Shown here piece after piece: positions 47,301 through 58,115 of a stretch of DNA of 64,000 bases. Source of the stretch: Vitis vinifera (lineage: Eukaryota; Streptophyta; Magnoliopsida; Vitales; Vitaceae); contig NC_081811.1 in the NCBI RefSeq assembly GCF_030704535.1, positions 168,501-232,500 on the forward strand, given 5' to 3'. Every line of letters begins with the position of its first letter. Within the stretch, counting starts at the first letter, position 1. Position numbers and translations under genes: made by a program. The notes under the pieces were generated by a model. That model was not told the origin of the DNA, did no database searches, and worked only from the letters and a program-made list of their open reading frames with translations.

Positions 47301-50300
47301 AGGAGGGTGATAGAAATACCAAATTTTTTCACAAAATGGCAAATGCACATAGAAGGAGGAATTTTTTGGCTAAGATCAAGATTAATGGGGCTTGGTTAAC
47401 ATAGGAAGTTGAGATTAAAGTGGGAATTGTCCAAGCATTCCAAATCCTTTTATTAGAATCTGGGGATTGGCACCCTAGTATAAGTGGCATGGACTTTGTA
47501 GCCTTAAATAGGCAAGATGCAGCGAAGTTAGAGGAACCTTTCACTAAGGAAGAGGTGTTCAACGCACTGTCAGCTCTTAATGGGGACAAAACCCCAGGGC
47601 TGGACGGTTTTTCAATGGCGTTTTGGCAATGTTGCTAGGATGTCGTTAAGGAAGAGGTAATGGGTTTCTTTAAGGATTTTCATGATCACAGCAGATTTGT
47701 AAAAAGCCTCAATGCTACATTTCTAGTGTTGGTGCCAAAAAAAGGAGGGGCTAAAGATCTTAGGGATTTCAGGCCTATAAGTTTAGTGGGCAACTTGTAT
47801 AAGTTATTTACATAAGTGTTGACTAATAGGCTTAAAAAGATGATTAGTAAAGTGGCCTCCATTTTTCAAAATGCCTTTGTGGAAAGTAAGCAAATCCTTG
47901 ATGCAGTCCTAATAGCAAATGAAGCAATTGATTCGATGCTGAAAAGTAATAGGGTTGGAGTTTTGTGCAAACTAGATATTGAGAAGGCATATGATCATGT
48001 CAATTGGGGCTTTTTACTTGCGGTATTGAAAAAAATGGGTTTTGGCCAAAGGTGGATCAATTGGATTAGTTTGTGCATTTCTTCTCCAAGTTTCTCGGTT
48101 ATTGTGAATGGTACCCTTTCGGATTTCTTCCAAAGCTCTAGAGGATTAAGGTAAGGGGATCCTCTTTCTCCGTATTTGTTTGTGCTTATTATGGAGGCGC
48201 TTAGCTATTTCCTTCGAAGGGCAAGGGAAGGTGACTTTTTGACTGGCTTTAAAGTGAATGGTAGAGGTGGAGAGGGTTTAGAGGTTACTCATCTACTATT
48301 TGCATACGACACTTTGTTGTTTTGTGAGGCCTCCCATACCCAATTGACCTACTTAAGTTGGCTACTTATGTGGTTTGAAGCCATTTCGGGTCTAAAAATT
48401 AACTTAACCAAGTGTGAGCTTATTCCGGTGGGGAGAGCGGAGAACCTAGATGAGTTGGCCCTTGTATTAGGTTGTAAAGTGGGAGTGCTCCCAACCACCT
48501 ATTTGGGGCTCCCTTTAGGCGCCCCTTATAATTCTTTGGTGGCTTGGGATGGGGTGGAAGAAAGATTCCGCAAAAGATTGGCTTTGTGGAAAAGACAATG
48601 CATTTTGAAAGGGGGAAGACTAACATTGATTAGAAGTACTTTATCTAGTTTGCCAACCTACTTTTTGTCTCTTTTGCTGATGCCAAGGATTGTGTAGTTA
48701 AGGATGGAAAAAATTCAAAGGGATTTCCTTTGGGGAGAAGGGACTTTAGTTAGTAAGCCTCATCTAGTGAAGTGGGATACCGTTTGCTTTAACAGAAAGA
48801 AGGGGGGCCTAGGTGATGGGTGCCTTAATTTGCTTAACAAGGCCCTCCTTTGTAAGTGGATTTGGCGCTTTGATTCAAAAAGGGAGGCCTTTTGGAGACA
48901 AATCATTAGTGGTAAATATGGGGATTTGGAAGGGGGTTGGTGCTCTAAGGAAGCAAGAGGAGGCTACAGTGTTGGGTTATGGAAGACCGAAAGAAAGTTG
49001 TGGGATTTAGTTAGTTGTAAATTGTCCTTTTTGGTGGGCAATGTGAAAATGATAAAGTTTTGGAAAGATAAGTGGTGCAGGAATGAACCGTTAAATGTTT
49101 CTTTTCCCTCTTTATTTGTCCTTTCTAACTCTAAAGACGCATGGGTGGTGGAGTTGTGGCAGCATTCTAGTGAGAGGGGTGGCTGGAATCCTAACTTCCC
49201 GAGATCCCTAAATGATTGGGAGATTGGTATTGTGGAACTCTTTTTGGCAAGACTTCAAGATAAAGTGGTTGAAGAGGGTAAAGAGGACAAAGTGAGTTGG
49301 GTTGATACGAAGAGTGAGACTTTCCCTGTTAAATCACTTTAGCGCCTAGAGACAGGAAGGGTAGTGCAATTCCCTTCTAGTGTTGTGTGGAATGTGTGGG
49401 TTCCTCCTAAGGTGAGCTTTTTTACATGGGAGGTGACTTGGGGAAAAACTTTGACTCTTGATCAGCATCAAAGGAGGCAACTTGCAATTCCCTTCTAATC
49501 TTTGGCCAACCCTTGTTTCCTTTGTCTATCTCATGAGGAGTCAATTGACCACATCCTTTTGCATTGTGACAAGGCAAGGGTGTTGTGGGAGCTCTTATTC
49601 TCTCTCTTTAGAGTTTTTTGGGTGATGCAATCCACAGTTAAAGAAACTCTGCTAGGCTGACATGGTTCCTTTGTTGGAAGAAAGCAGAAAAAGGTTTGGA
49701 GGGTAGCTCATTTATGCCTCTTCTAGACTATTTGGAAAGAGAGAAATAGAAGATCTTTTGAGAATGTGGAGCTCTCAATCCAAAGGCTTAAATATTTATT
49801 TTTGTGTAATTTGTTATCTTGGACCAAACTATTTATAGGTGAAAGATTAACGTCCATAGTAGATTTCATTGATTGGTTGGGGTTGGTTTGAGGGAAGGAG
49901 TTGTTTTTTGTTTCCTCTTCCTTTTTTTTGGCACTTTTTGGCTACCGTTGTATACATTGTGTGTACTTTGGTGCGCCCTTTTTGGTGTTTAATACAAATC
50001 TTATTTACTGATCAAAAAAAAAAAGTTATGTAAGCACCTTCATGTTGGATGTATGACTTCTCCTTACTTTTGTGGTTCTATCATTAGGTTGTCTGGATGC
50101 ATTCATTTTGAATATTATCCTTCTTGCTATTCATTTATTTTGACATATTCATTCAGCTAAAATTGGTTTCTTTGTTGTAAGAAAGTTGGATTTTTTTTTT
50201 TTTTTTCTTTGAACCTTTGATTTAAAACTTAAGGTGCTTAATACGACAGCGTGGCCTATAAATTATATGCATGAGAGGGCAAATGAAAATGCAAATAGGT

Positions 50301-52138
50301 GTAGAAATTAGTTTTAGTGTAAGTTGGTTTTTTCATCTCATGCTATTCCCGATACTCATAGAAAGTGGAATTTATGAAGTTGGACAAACATATAGTTACC
50401 AGATTCACAGTATTTAGGTTCTATGCATGCTTTAGTTGTACTGGAATTGCAGCTTAAAAAAATTGGAGATTGTTGCAAGTTATCGAAGAAGTTCCATCTT
50501 CGATTTACAGATTCATTAGTTTTATTGAATTGCAGCTTAAAAATATTGGAGATTGTTATAGCTTCTTTTTTAGTGGATCTTGGAATAAGGTGGACTTCTG
50601 GAAAGGATCTGAGATGTTTTAAAATACAAAACATCATTTTTGTGATTAATGAGGAATGTTGTACATGAGTGGAACATGATGTGTGACTTTATGGTGCTAT
50701 ATGCTTGGAATGGGCTTATTTTAACGCTTAGTTGACACTAGCTAAGCTAGTTTTAAAATGCAGAGAGATTTTTTATTTAGCCTATGAAAGTGGAAAGCAA
50801 CACATGTAGTATTGAAAATGCATATGTTCTAATTGTTTGAAGTTTTCTGCTGACATGCCTGGTTATAAGCACATGCCACAATTTATTGCAAGATTGTGTC
50901 TATTATATGCAGATATCAGTTATTCTACAAGATAAAAAATTACCAAGCTCAACATTTTTTTGTTCATATGTACTCTCTGTTGTATATCATGGTGGACAAA
51001 AATTCATTTGTCTTGAGTACATTACAAATGCATTTTTTTTTGTTGTTATTTATCTTCTTAATTCGTGCTGAAATATCTGCACTAGTAAATAGTTTATAGC
51101 TGTCTGCCTGATCTAATTTACCTGTGCAAATGTCCAGGCTGAGTCATTGACTGGCATAGGAAACCCAATTCTAGCAGGGCAAGAATTGCTCAGAAAGGGG
51201 ATGCGAACGAAATGGGTGATTGTTAAAATGGGTTCAAAGGGTTCAATTCTAATTTCTTTGTCAAGTATATCTTGTGCGCCTGCATTCAAGGTATCAACTT
51301 ATACTTCTATTTTGATATATCCCTTCTCCCAATCTCTGAAATTTTTTTTTCCAGTTAATTATTGCAAGGTTGCTAATTTTCTATCCTTTTGAAGTTCGTT
51401 TATTTTCACCAGTTCAACTATTTAGAGGGCTTTTACAGCATATTCAAACACATCCTCATCTTTTATTCAAACCAATTATTATAAATTTTTTGGTTTTGCA
51501 GCTTCATGGAACCTTTTTGTGCCCAAACAGTTTTAAAATCCCTGAAGTGTGACAAGCTGTGGCCTGTCTTCAACTCAAAAGCTAAAGAAGAAAGAATGTA
51601 TTCTATTGAAGAAGAACATATTTTCTTACAACAATTTGGAAATAAAATGGAAATAAAGCGCTTTCTTGTTTAACTTACTCATGATTCATACTCCATCATC
51701 TTTCACTTATGAAATATGAAATCTTAAGTAATATTCTGATATCTGTAACAGGTGAATGTCATTGACACTGTTGGATGCGGGGATAGTTTTGTAGCTGCCA
51801 TTGCATTTGGTTTTATCCACAACCTTCCTACAGTTAACACATTAGCAATTGCAAATGCAGTGGGAGCTGCAACTGCCATGGGTTGTGGTGCTGGTAGGAA
51901 TGTTGCAAACTTGGAGCAAGTAATAGAACTCATGAGAGCCTCAAATCTCAATGAGGATGCTACATTCTGGAATGAACTACTTGATGATAATTTAGATGCT
52001 CAACAAATCACGTTCCTCTCAAAAACTGCCATAAATGGAAGCAACAATCAACTGCACCGCGTTGCCTTGCAGAAGGTGGTCTCTGAGTCACTATGCAAGC
52101 TCAAATCTGCTCGGATAAAGGGTATAGTTCCATCATGA
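41356..52138 (+). CDS. pfkB-family carbohydrate/nucleoside kinase
   Basis: Five coding exons: 41356-41652, 42628-42878, 43017-43308, 51138-51290 and 51752-52138, all GT/AG and phase-consistent, give 459 residues. Start chosen at MLTLSS; an in-frame Met lies 30 codons upstream. Residues 1 to about 50 are Ser/Pro/Arg-rich, like a plastid transit peptide. pfkB motif 1 is [10 protein letters not shown] at 104-113. Motif 2 is DTVGCGDSF at 336-344, with catalytic Asp342 and the anion-hole GCGD. The FFDPGPRG and LLTSDEAESLTG blocks are family-typical. pfkB enzymes phosphorylate sugars, adenosine, pseudouridine or similar. I recall closest resemblance to the poorly characterised Arabidopsis At4g28706 type, so the substrate is unknown. 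Intron 3 (43309-51137) is 7.8 kb because of a LINE insertion in the same orientation. Confidence 0.9.
43939..50044 (+). repeat. 20-bp target-site duplication pair flanking the intronic LINE
   Basis: A perfect 20-base direct repeat, starting GTTATGTAAG and ending CACCTTCATG, lies at 43939-43958 and 50025-50044, directly outside the LINE 5' end and its poly-A tail. Confidence 0.95.
43959..50024 (+). mobile_element. L1-type LINE, full-length, inactive, in intron 3 of the pfkB kinase
   Basis: 6,066 bases ending in a short poly-A (50014-50024), bounded by the 20-bp duplication, so both ends are original. The ORF1 region (from ATG 43985 to about 46220) has a DUF4283-like segment ([12 protein letters not shown] near 44820) in a broken frame. 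The ORF2 region (46229-49891) starts [12 protein letters not shown]. It then has an endonuclease ([14 protein letters not shown]), a reverse transcriptase ([16 protein letters not shown]) and a zf-RVT tail ([24 protein letters not shown]). ORF2 has about ten in-frame stops, and the RT catalytic box reads FAYDTL instead of FADDT, so this copy cannot move by itself. It lies in the sense orientation of the host gene. Confidence 0.93.
50444..50575. repeat. Short tandem duplication in pfkB intron 3
   Basis: A block starting GAATTGCAGCTTAAAAA and ending TTGGAGATTGTT occurs at about 50444 and again at 50527 (83-base period). Confidence 0.7.
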
Positions 52139-54700
52139 TGTGAAAGGATGAACAGTAGGTTTTCACTGGAAATTTGTTTTGGTAGGAAGAGTAGGTCTAC
52201 TTTGATGAATTTGAGGAACCAGCATGGGATCATGTAGGATGGAGTAAAAGATGAGATGCTTGTGGAGTAGGGAGTTTTGCTTGAAGCAGAAAGCTGGGAT
52301 TGCTTACTTTAATACTATGATTGAACGGCGTTCAACAGGATTGCCCTGGGGCTGTCGGGTTCTGCATTCGAATTCGTAAGCTGCATTTTTATGTGCCTGT
52401 TTTATACTCCATATATTAGACCTTTCTAATCCATGTTTGTCAAGCCTTGTTTTTGTGTAGGCTAGGTAAATGTCAAGGAGTTAGGTGTTTTTTAATCAAC
52501 ACTGAGACAAGCAGACAACTTAAAGCAGGCATGACATAAAAGGTGTTGAATTTGTTGCACCGTTTATGTATCTCCCTCTTAACTTGGTACTCATAATTCC
52601 AATGTCTTCCCCTCAACTGTAACGTGACTATAAAAAATAGAATTTATTTTATGACATTTGGCCTCTTAAGTTGGTACTCAATTTCTATGCCTTCCTCTTT
52701 AACGTAACGTGACTATGAAAAAAATAAAAATAAATAAATTATTTTATGATGTTTGTGGTCCCTAAATGTACCTTAAAGGCTGGGTCAACAAAAAAAAAAC
52801 TAAATTAAGTCTAATCGATTTTTGAATTTTGAGAATGGGAAATGCTCTAACTTTGAATGAGGTTTGAACTATTGATTTACCTAATTGCAAGTAATCAATT
52901 AACTTTACAATGAAACTTAGAAATCGATTCTTATTTAGGTACTTCTACAAGATAGATCTCATCGGAAAATTAATGAGTAATGGTTGCAAGCAATTGAGTG
53001 TAATAGTTTCTCATATAAAAAAATTGAGGGGGTTTTAAAAGAAAGTAAATGATTTGAATTTAATAATTCTTCATATAAAATTATTGATTCTTAAGGTCTT
53101 GTAGGAAAAAGTGAATAAAAGTGTATTTTATTGATATCAGCTATATCTTTAATTAATGGTTACAAACATACTCTAGATCAGAGTCATGAGGAGTATGATC
53201 TAATCATTTCTACTAATTTAATGACATTATTAGTATTCTTTTATGCCTCCATTACTAATTCTTTATGTATGTTGGTATTTCTAGTCATTCACTTATTTTT
53301 GCCCTATCACTCTTGAGGTAATACATATATGTTAATACATAGAAAGGGTAGTAAAACCAAAACTTCATATAGTTGGTTCAAATTGAAGTCATTTCAAGTT
53401 GTGATTGATGCCTAATCAACCAATCTTGGTATCTACTGCTTAGGTTTATTTTTATTTAACTCTTGTACATAGAAAATGAGATTTAATCCATTTTCAACAA
53501 ATTCATAAGTTGTTTTATCTCACTCATATAATTATCCGATTTAGTTTATCAACCCAAATGATGGATAAAAAATGACAATATTTAGTATTTACTCAATTCA
53601 CTCAACATCTTTTCCAAGGAAAAAACAAAGAAAAGAAAAGGAATAGGGAAAGGTTTATGTCTCAACCAATTGCACATAGAGATATTAATAATTCATGTTA
53701 GTAATATTGGTTGTAACCTTTGATATGAAACTATAATTGCTAATTATAATGAATGCGCTAATTATGGATATGATATCAGAAATAAATTGATTTTATATCA
53801 CTTTTTGGTTTAAACTAACAAAAGTAATATCTCTTTACAAAATTTGAATTTCAAACATTCATGATATGTAAATGAATTGAATAACTTAAACATTAATCTA
53901 TTAGTAAACTATCTCTCCAAGATTGTGAAAGATGTTATAAATATTCTTGTTATTGTTTCGACTCATATTTCAAAAGGTGGATTTGCTCCAAATAAATTAC
54001 ATACATATATTAAGATACGGCTTCTTATTCCATACTTAGGAAAACAATTTTTTGCTCTTTCATATAGTGGAGGATTTCACTTGAAAAAGAAAATGTTCCT
54101 CACAAATGGATTTGGGTCGGAATGCATGAAATCTTGTAGCACTTACCAATAGCCCTTAAAAGACCAAGTGGCTATGGTTAGGGCTTGGACAGAGAGGGAG
54201 CAAGTGACCTAGTGAAATTGAGAAAATACCCTTGGTTTTGATACAAACTAAGCAAAAAAGTACACAAGTACCCTTAATTCATCGTGGTACTCAAATCTAC
54301 TCAGTTTCCACATAAAAACAAATATTATGTGGAAATACATTTATTTCCTATTTTCTCTTCTTTTTTTTCTTGAAAATGCATTTATGGAGAAAAATAAAAA
54401 CTGTTTCTATAAAATAAAAACCATAAAATTTTATTTACTGTTGACTTTTTCTAAAAAGAAAATAAAGAATTACATTTGTTAGTTATATATTTTCATTTTT
54501 TTTGGTTTATTTTTTATTTTTTATTTTTTATTTTTTACAAGTGCTTTTAAGTTTAGTCATTTTTAATATTTTACAAAACCTTTTTAAATCTAAACAGGTT
54601 TTATATTTTAGTAGAAACAGGGAATAATTTTTTTTAAAAAAAAGAAAAATATATTATATATAATATTAAAAGTTATTTAAAATGTTAAAAAAAAAAAGGT
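52139..54700. other. Intergenic between the pfkB kinase and the MUSTANG gene
   Basis: No supported gene. It includes the kinase 3' UTR, an imperfect tandem repeat of about 87 bases at 52576-52757 (CTCTTAA.TTGGTACTCA and AACGTGACTAT blocks) and AT-rich sequence. The frame at 53877-54152 encodes nothing recognisable. Confidence 0.55.
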
Positions 54701-55856
54701 GGGGTTGGGTAAGGGGATGACTTAAATGCCCTCTCTTGAAGGGGGAGAAACCCTAGGTTTTGCCCCATCTTCCATTGCCCTTTGCCCCTGCAATTCTCTG
54801 CCCTTCTCTCTTGCAGGTTTTTTCCATCTTACCCACCCGCCAAAATCAAATCCTCACCTCCTCCTCCTCTCTCTCTTTTCCCTCCTTTTTCTTCAATGAA
54901 TCTACTGTTTCATTCTCTATTATTTGCAAATTCCATTTTTTATTTTTGCTTTTCTGGGGGTCATTGATTGATCTCTCTTTGTCTCAATTTTTGCAGGTTC
55001 TGGCTGAGTTTCTTCTTTCTGGGTTGGTTGTTGCTTCTCATGTGAGTTGTTTTTCCTGTATTTTCTCTAGACCCCTCGTGTTTGGTTTCTCTGAAAAGAA
55101 AAGAAAGGAAAATAAACCTGGGAGTCTTACGGTTCTTTTTTCCTTCTTTTAAACGGAAAAAGAAGAAAACCCAACTCGACTCAACCGAGTGGTGTTGTGT
55201 GGAAGTTTTGTCTTTTCTTGGTTCCCATGTGATGAAAAATCTCGACTTCACGAGTTTCTTTTCCCGGGAACCACATGGAGGGGTGTTGGCCTCTGTTTGG
55301 TTGAGGAGAAAACTGAGGGAGAGAAAATTAAAAGTTGGAACTTATCTTCCTGTTGCTTTTGTTTTATGAAAACCAGAAACCCTAGATGCTGATTTATTTG
55401 CCTTTTTTTTTTTTTTTTTCCTTGCAACTATTGCAATGTTTGTGTGAAGCTTTTTTTTTTTTTTTAGGTTAAATTTTCTACTAGATTTCTTTTCTTGTGA
55501 CTTTTGCATTTTTCCTCCATGGTTTTGTCAGCTTGAATTTCATTGAAATTGATGCTTCAGGGCACTGCTTTTGTGGATATATTTGCTGGGAAGTTCTTCA
55601 ATTGGGGAGAAGGTAAAAGAATAGAACAAATTGAGTCTACCATCTGTTTAAGGTATTTTCCTGTTATATTTGTTTCATGTTTTGATGTTTGCTTCTTTCT
55701 TGTACTACATTCATGAGTATTCGAGGGGGAAAAAAAAGGATTCTGATTTTGATATAGAAATGTTTTTTTTTTTTTTTTTGTGAACAGGGTTTCTTGGAAA
55801 AACCTAATCAAGTAAGTTTTGTGGGGAATAAGTTGAATTATTAGTTTGGATTAGTC
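54701..55856 (+). promoter_or_regulatory. Promoter and 5' UTR region of the MUSTANG gene
   Basis: AAACCCTA telo-boxes lie at 54748-54755 and 55377-55384, and CT-rich tracts surround them, as in leaders of housekeeping plant genes. Splice-like signals (pyrimidine tract plus GCAG/GT at about 54998; GAACAG/GG at about 55788) suggest one or more 5'-UTR introns before the ATG at 55857. Exact exon limits cannot be fixed from sequence alone. Confidence 0.45.
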
Positions 55857-58115
55857 ATGTCGAACAATGATTTGCTTCTTGGGAATGATCATGATTTATC
55901 GCTTGGCCACAACCAACCACTGGGACTCAGGCATAATCACAATTTGGTTCTCAGTCATGAATTGGTTTTGGGACATGCACATGATGATGAACTAGCCCTT
56001 GGCCAGAACCATGAACATGAAATGGCTCTCCGGCATGCTCATGGCCACCACAATCACGAGAATGGGTTTGATCGTGTGGATGAGAATGGATTAGATATGT
56101 CCCAGAATCATGATCCTGATGTTGATCAACACCATAATGATGTTGATAACCATGATAATGAGTTGGGTCTTACTGTTCAGAATCATGCATTGAGTTTGTC
56201 CGAGAATCATGAATTGGCGCTTGTAGAGAACCATGATCTTGATGAGAACATAGAGCTGACTGTGAGCCAGAGTGGGGAAATCAGTATTGTGGATGCCTCT
56301 GGTATGACTGCTCAGCACTCTCAGCTACTGGTTTCTTCTCCTGTCCTTCAGTCCAGGACCGTAGTTCCAGCTCCTAACCATGAACTGGTTGTTGGCCAGG
56401 AATTTTCTGATGTGCAGAGCTGTAGGAGGGCATTGAGAGACACTGCCATTGCTCTTCATTTTGAGATACAGACAGTTAAGTCTGACAAGACTCGTTTCAC
56501 TGCCAAATGTGCAAGTGATGGATGCCCTTGGCGAATTCATTGTGCAAAGCTTCCAGGTGTTCCCACCTTCACAATCAGGACTATCCATGAATCACATACT
56601 TGTGGTGGAATTACACATCTCGGTCATCAACAAGCTTCAGTACAGTGGGTCGCAAGTTCAGTTGAACAAAGCCTGAAAGAAAACCCTCATTATAAACCAA
56701 AAGAGATACTAGAAGAGATTCATCGAGTTCATGGGATTACCCTATCATACAAGCAAGCCTGGAGAGGAAAGGAGCGGATCATGGCTGCTGTTCGTGGGTC
56801 ATTTGAGGAAGGATATCGTCTTCTTCCACAGTACTGCGACCAAATCAGACGGACCAATCCTGAAAGTATTGCATTGGTTTATGCAAATCCTATGGATAAC
56901 TCTTTCCACCGCCTTTTTGTTTCATTTCAAGCTTCAATCTATGGATTTCTGAATGCATGCCGGCCCCTAATTGGGCTCGACAGAACCCTTCTGAAAAGCA
57001 AATACCTTGGGACATTGCTTTTTGCCACTGGTTTTGATGGAGATGGTGCTCTATTTCCTTTGGCATTTGGGGTTGTTGATGAAGAAAATGATGATAACTG
57101 GATGTGGTTCCTATCTGAGCTGCACAACCTCCTTGAAATTAATACAGAGAACATGCCAAGGCTTACAATCTTGTCTGATAGACAGAAGGTTATTGTGGAA
57201 GGGGTCGAAGCTAATTTTCCTACTGCTTTTCATGGATTCTGCATGCGGCATCTCAGCGACAGTTTCCGAAAAGAGTTCAACAATACTCTGCTTGTTAACC
57301 TTCTTTGGGAAGCTGCCCAGGTTCTTACCGTAATCGAATTTGAAGCAAAAATCCTTGAGATTGAGGAGATATCCCAAGAAGCTGCTTACTGGATTCGACG
57401 AATCCCGCCTCGCTTGTGGGCAACAGCATATTTTGAGGGAACCCGTTTTGGCCATCTGACAGCAAATGTAGTGGAATCACTAAATACATGGATACTCGAA
57501 GCATCTGGGCTTCCAATAATTCAAATGATGGAGTGTATTCGTCGGCAACTGATGACTTGGTTCAATGAACGACGTGAAACCAGCATGCAATGGACCAGCA
57601 TACTCGTTCCCTCAGCTGAAAGGCGTGTGTCAGAGGCTCTTGAGCGAGCGCGTACTTACCAGGTTCTCCGAGCCAATGAAGCTGAATTTGAGGTCATATC
57701 CCATGAAGGAACGAATATAGTTGATATCAGGAACCGCTGCTGCCTGTGCCGCGGATGGCAACTGCATGGGCTCCCATGTGCTCATGCTGTGGCAGCTCTC
57801 CTCTCTTGCAGACAGAATGTTCATCGGTATACTGAAAGTTGTTTCACTGTGGCAACCTACCGCAAGGCATACTCTCAAACCATACACCCAATTCCAGACA
57901 AAACCCTTTGGAAAGAGATGGCAGATGGATCACAGGATGGAGGTGATAATGCCGTCGAGACCATTATAAACCCACCAAAGTCCCTCCGGCCACAAGGGCG
58001 ACCAAGGAAAAGGCGAGTTCGAGCAGAAGATCGCGGTCGAGTGAAGAGGGTAGTTCATTGCAGCCGCTGTAATCAGACGGGGCATTTTAGAACAACCTGT
58101 GCAGCACCTATATAG
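55857..58115 (+). CDS. MUG1: MUSTANG1-like domesticated Mutator transposase
   Basis: Single-exon frame of 752 residues, intact. Residues 1 to about 135 are an unusual low-complexity region of LGxNH / ELALGQNHEH-type repeats, very rich in His, Asn, Asp, Glu and Leu. The MuDR DNA-binding region (about 178-250, Cys218/Cys223 and HESHTC) is followed by a MULE transposase domain (about 370-545). D375 (GLDRT), D441 (LSDRQ) and E540 (ANVVESLN) fit the DDE triad. A SWIM zinc finger (CxC..CAH, 629-643), an AT-hook-like QGRPRKRR (713-720) and a CCHC knuckle (CSRCNQTGHFRTTC, 735-748) complete it. MUSTANG genes are ancient exapted Mutator-like transposases without terminal inverted repeats, kept under selection in angiosperms and affecting growth and flowering. 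I see no flanking inverted repeats, as expected. Assignment to the MUG1 type is from recalled similarity and the FLK neighbour. Confidence 0.88.
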   Translation: MSNNDLLLGNDHDLSLGHNQPLGLRHNHNLVLSHELVLGHAHDDELALGQNHEHEMALRHAHGHHNHENGFDRVDENGLDMSQNHDPDVDQHHNDVDNHDNELGLTVQNHALSLSENHELALVENHDLDENIELTVSQSGEISIVDASGMTAQHSQLLVSSPVLQSRTVVPAPNHELVVGQEFSDVQSCRRALRDTAIALHFEIQTVKSDKTRFTAKCASDGCPWRIHCAKLPGVPTFTIRTIHESHTCGGITHLGHQQASVQWVASSVEQSLKENPHYKPKEILEEIHRVHGITLSYKQAWRGKERIMAAVRGSFEEGYRLLPQYCDQIRRTNPESIALVYANPMDNSFHRLFVSFQASIYGFLNACRPLIGLDRTLLKSKYLGTLLFATGFDGDGALFPLAFGVVDEENDDNWMWFLSELHNLLEINTENMPRLTILSDRQKVIVEGVEANFPTAFHGFCMRHLSDSFRKEFNNTLLVNLLWEAAQVLTVIEFEAKILEIEEISQEAAYWIRRIPPRLWATAYFEGTRFGHLTANVVESLNTWILEASGLPIIQMMECIRRQLMTWFNERRETSMQWTSILVPSAERRVSEALERARTYQVLRANEAEFEVISHEGTNIVDIRNRCCLCRGWQLHGLPCAHAVAALLSCRQNVHRYTESCFTVATYRKAYSQTIHPIPDKTLWKEMADGSQDGGDNAVETIINPPKSLRPQGRPRKRRVRAEDRGRVKRVVHCSRCNQTGHFRTTCAAPI

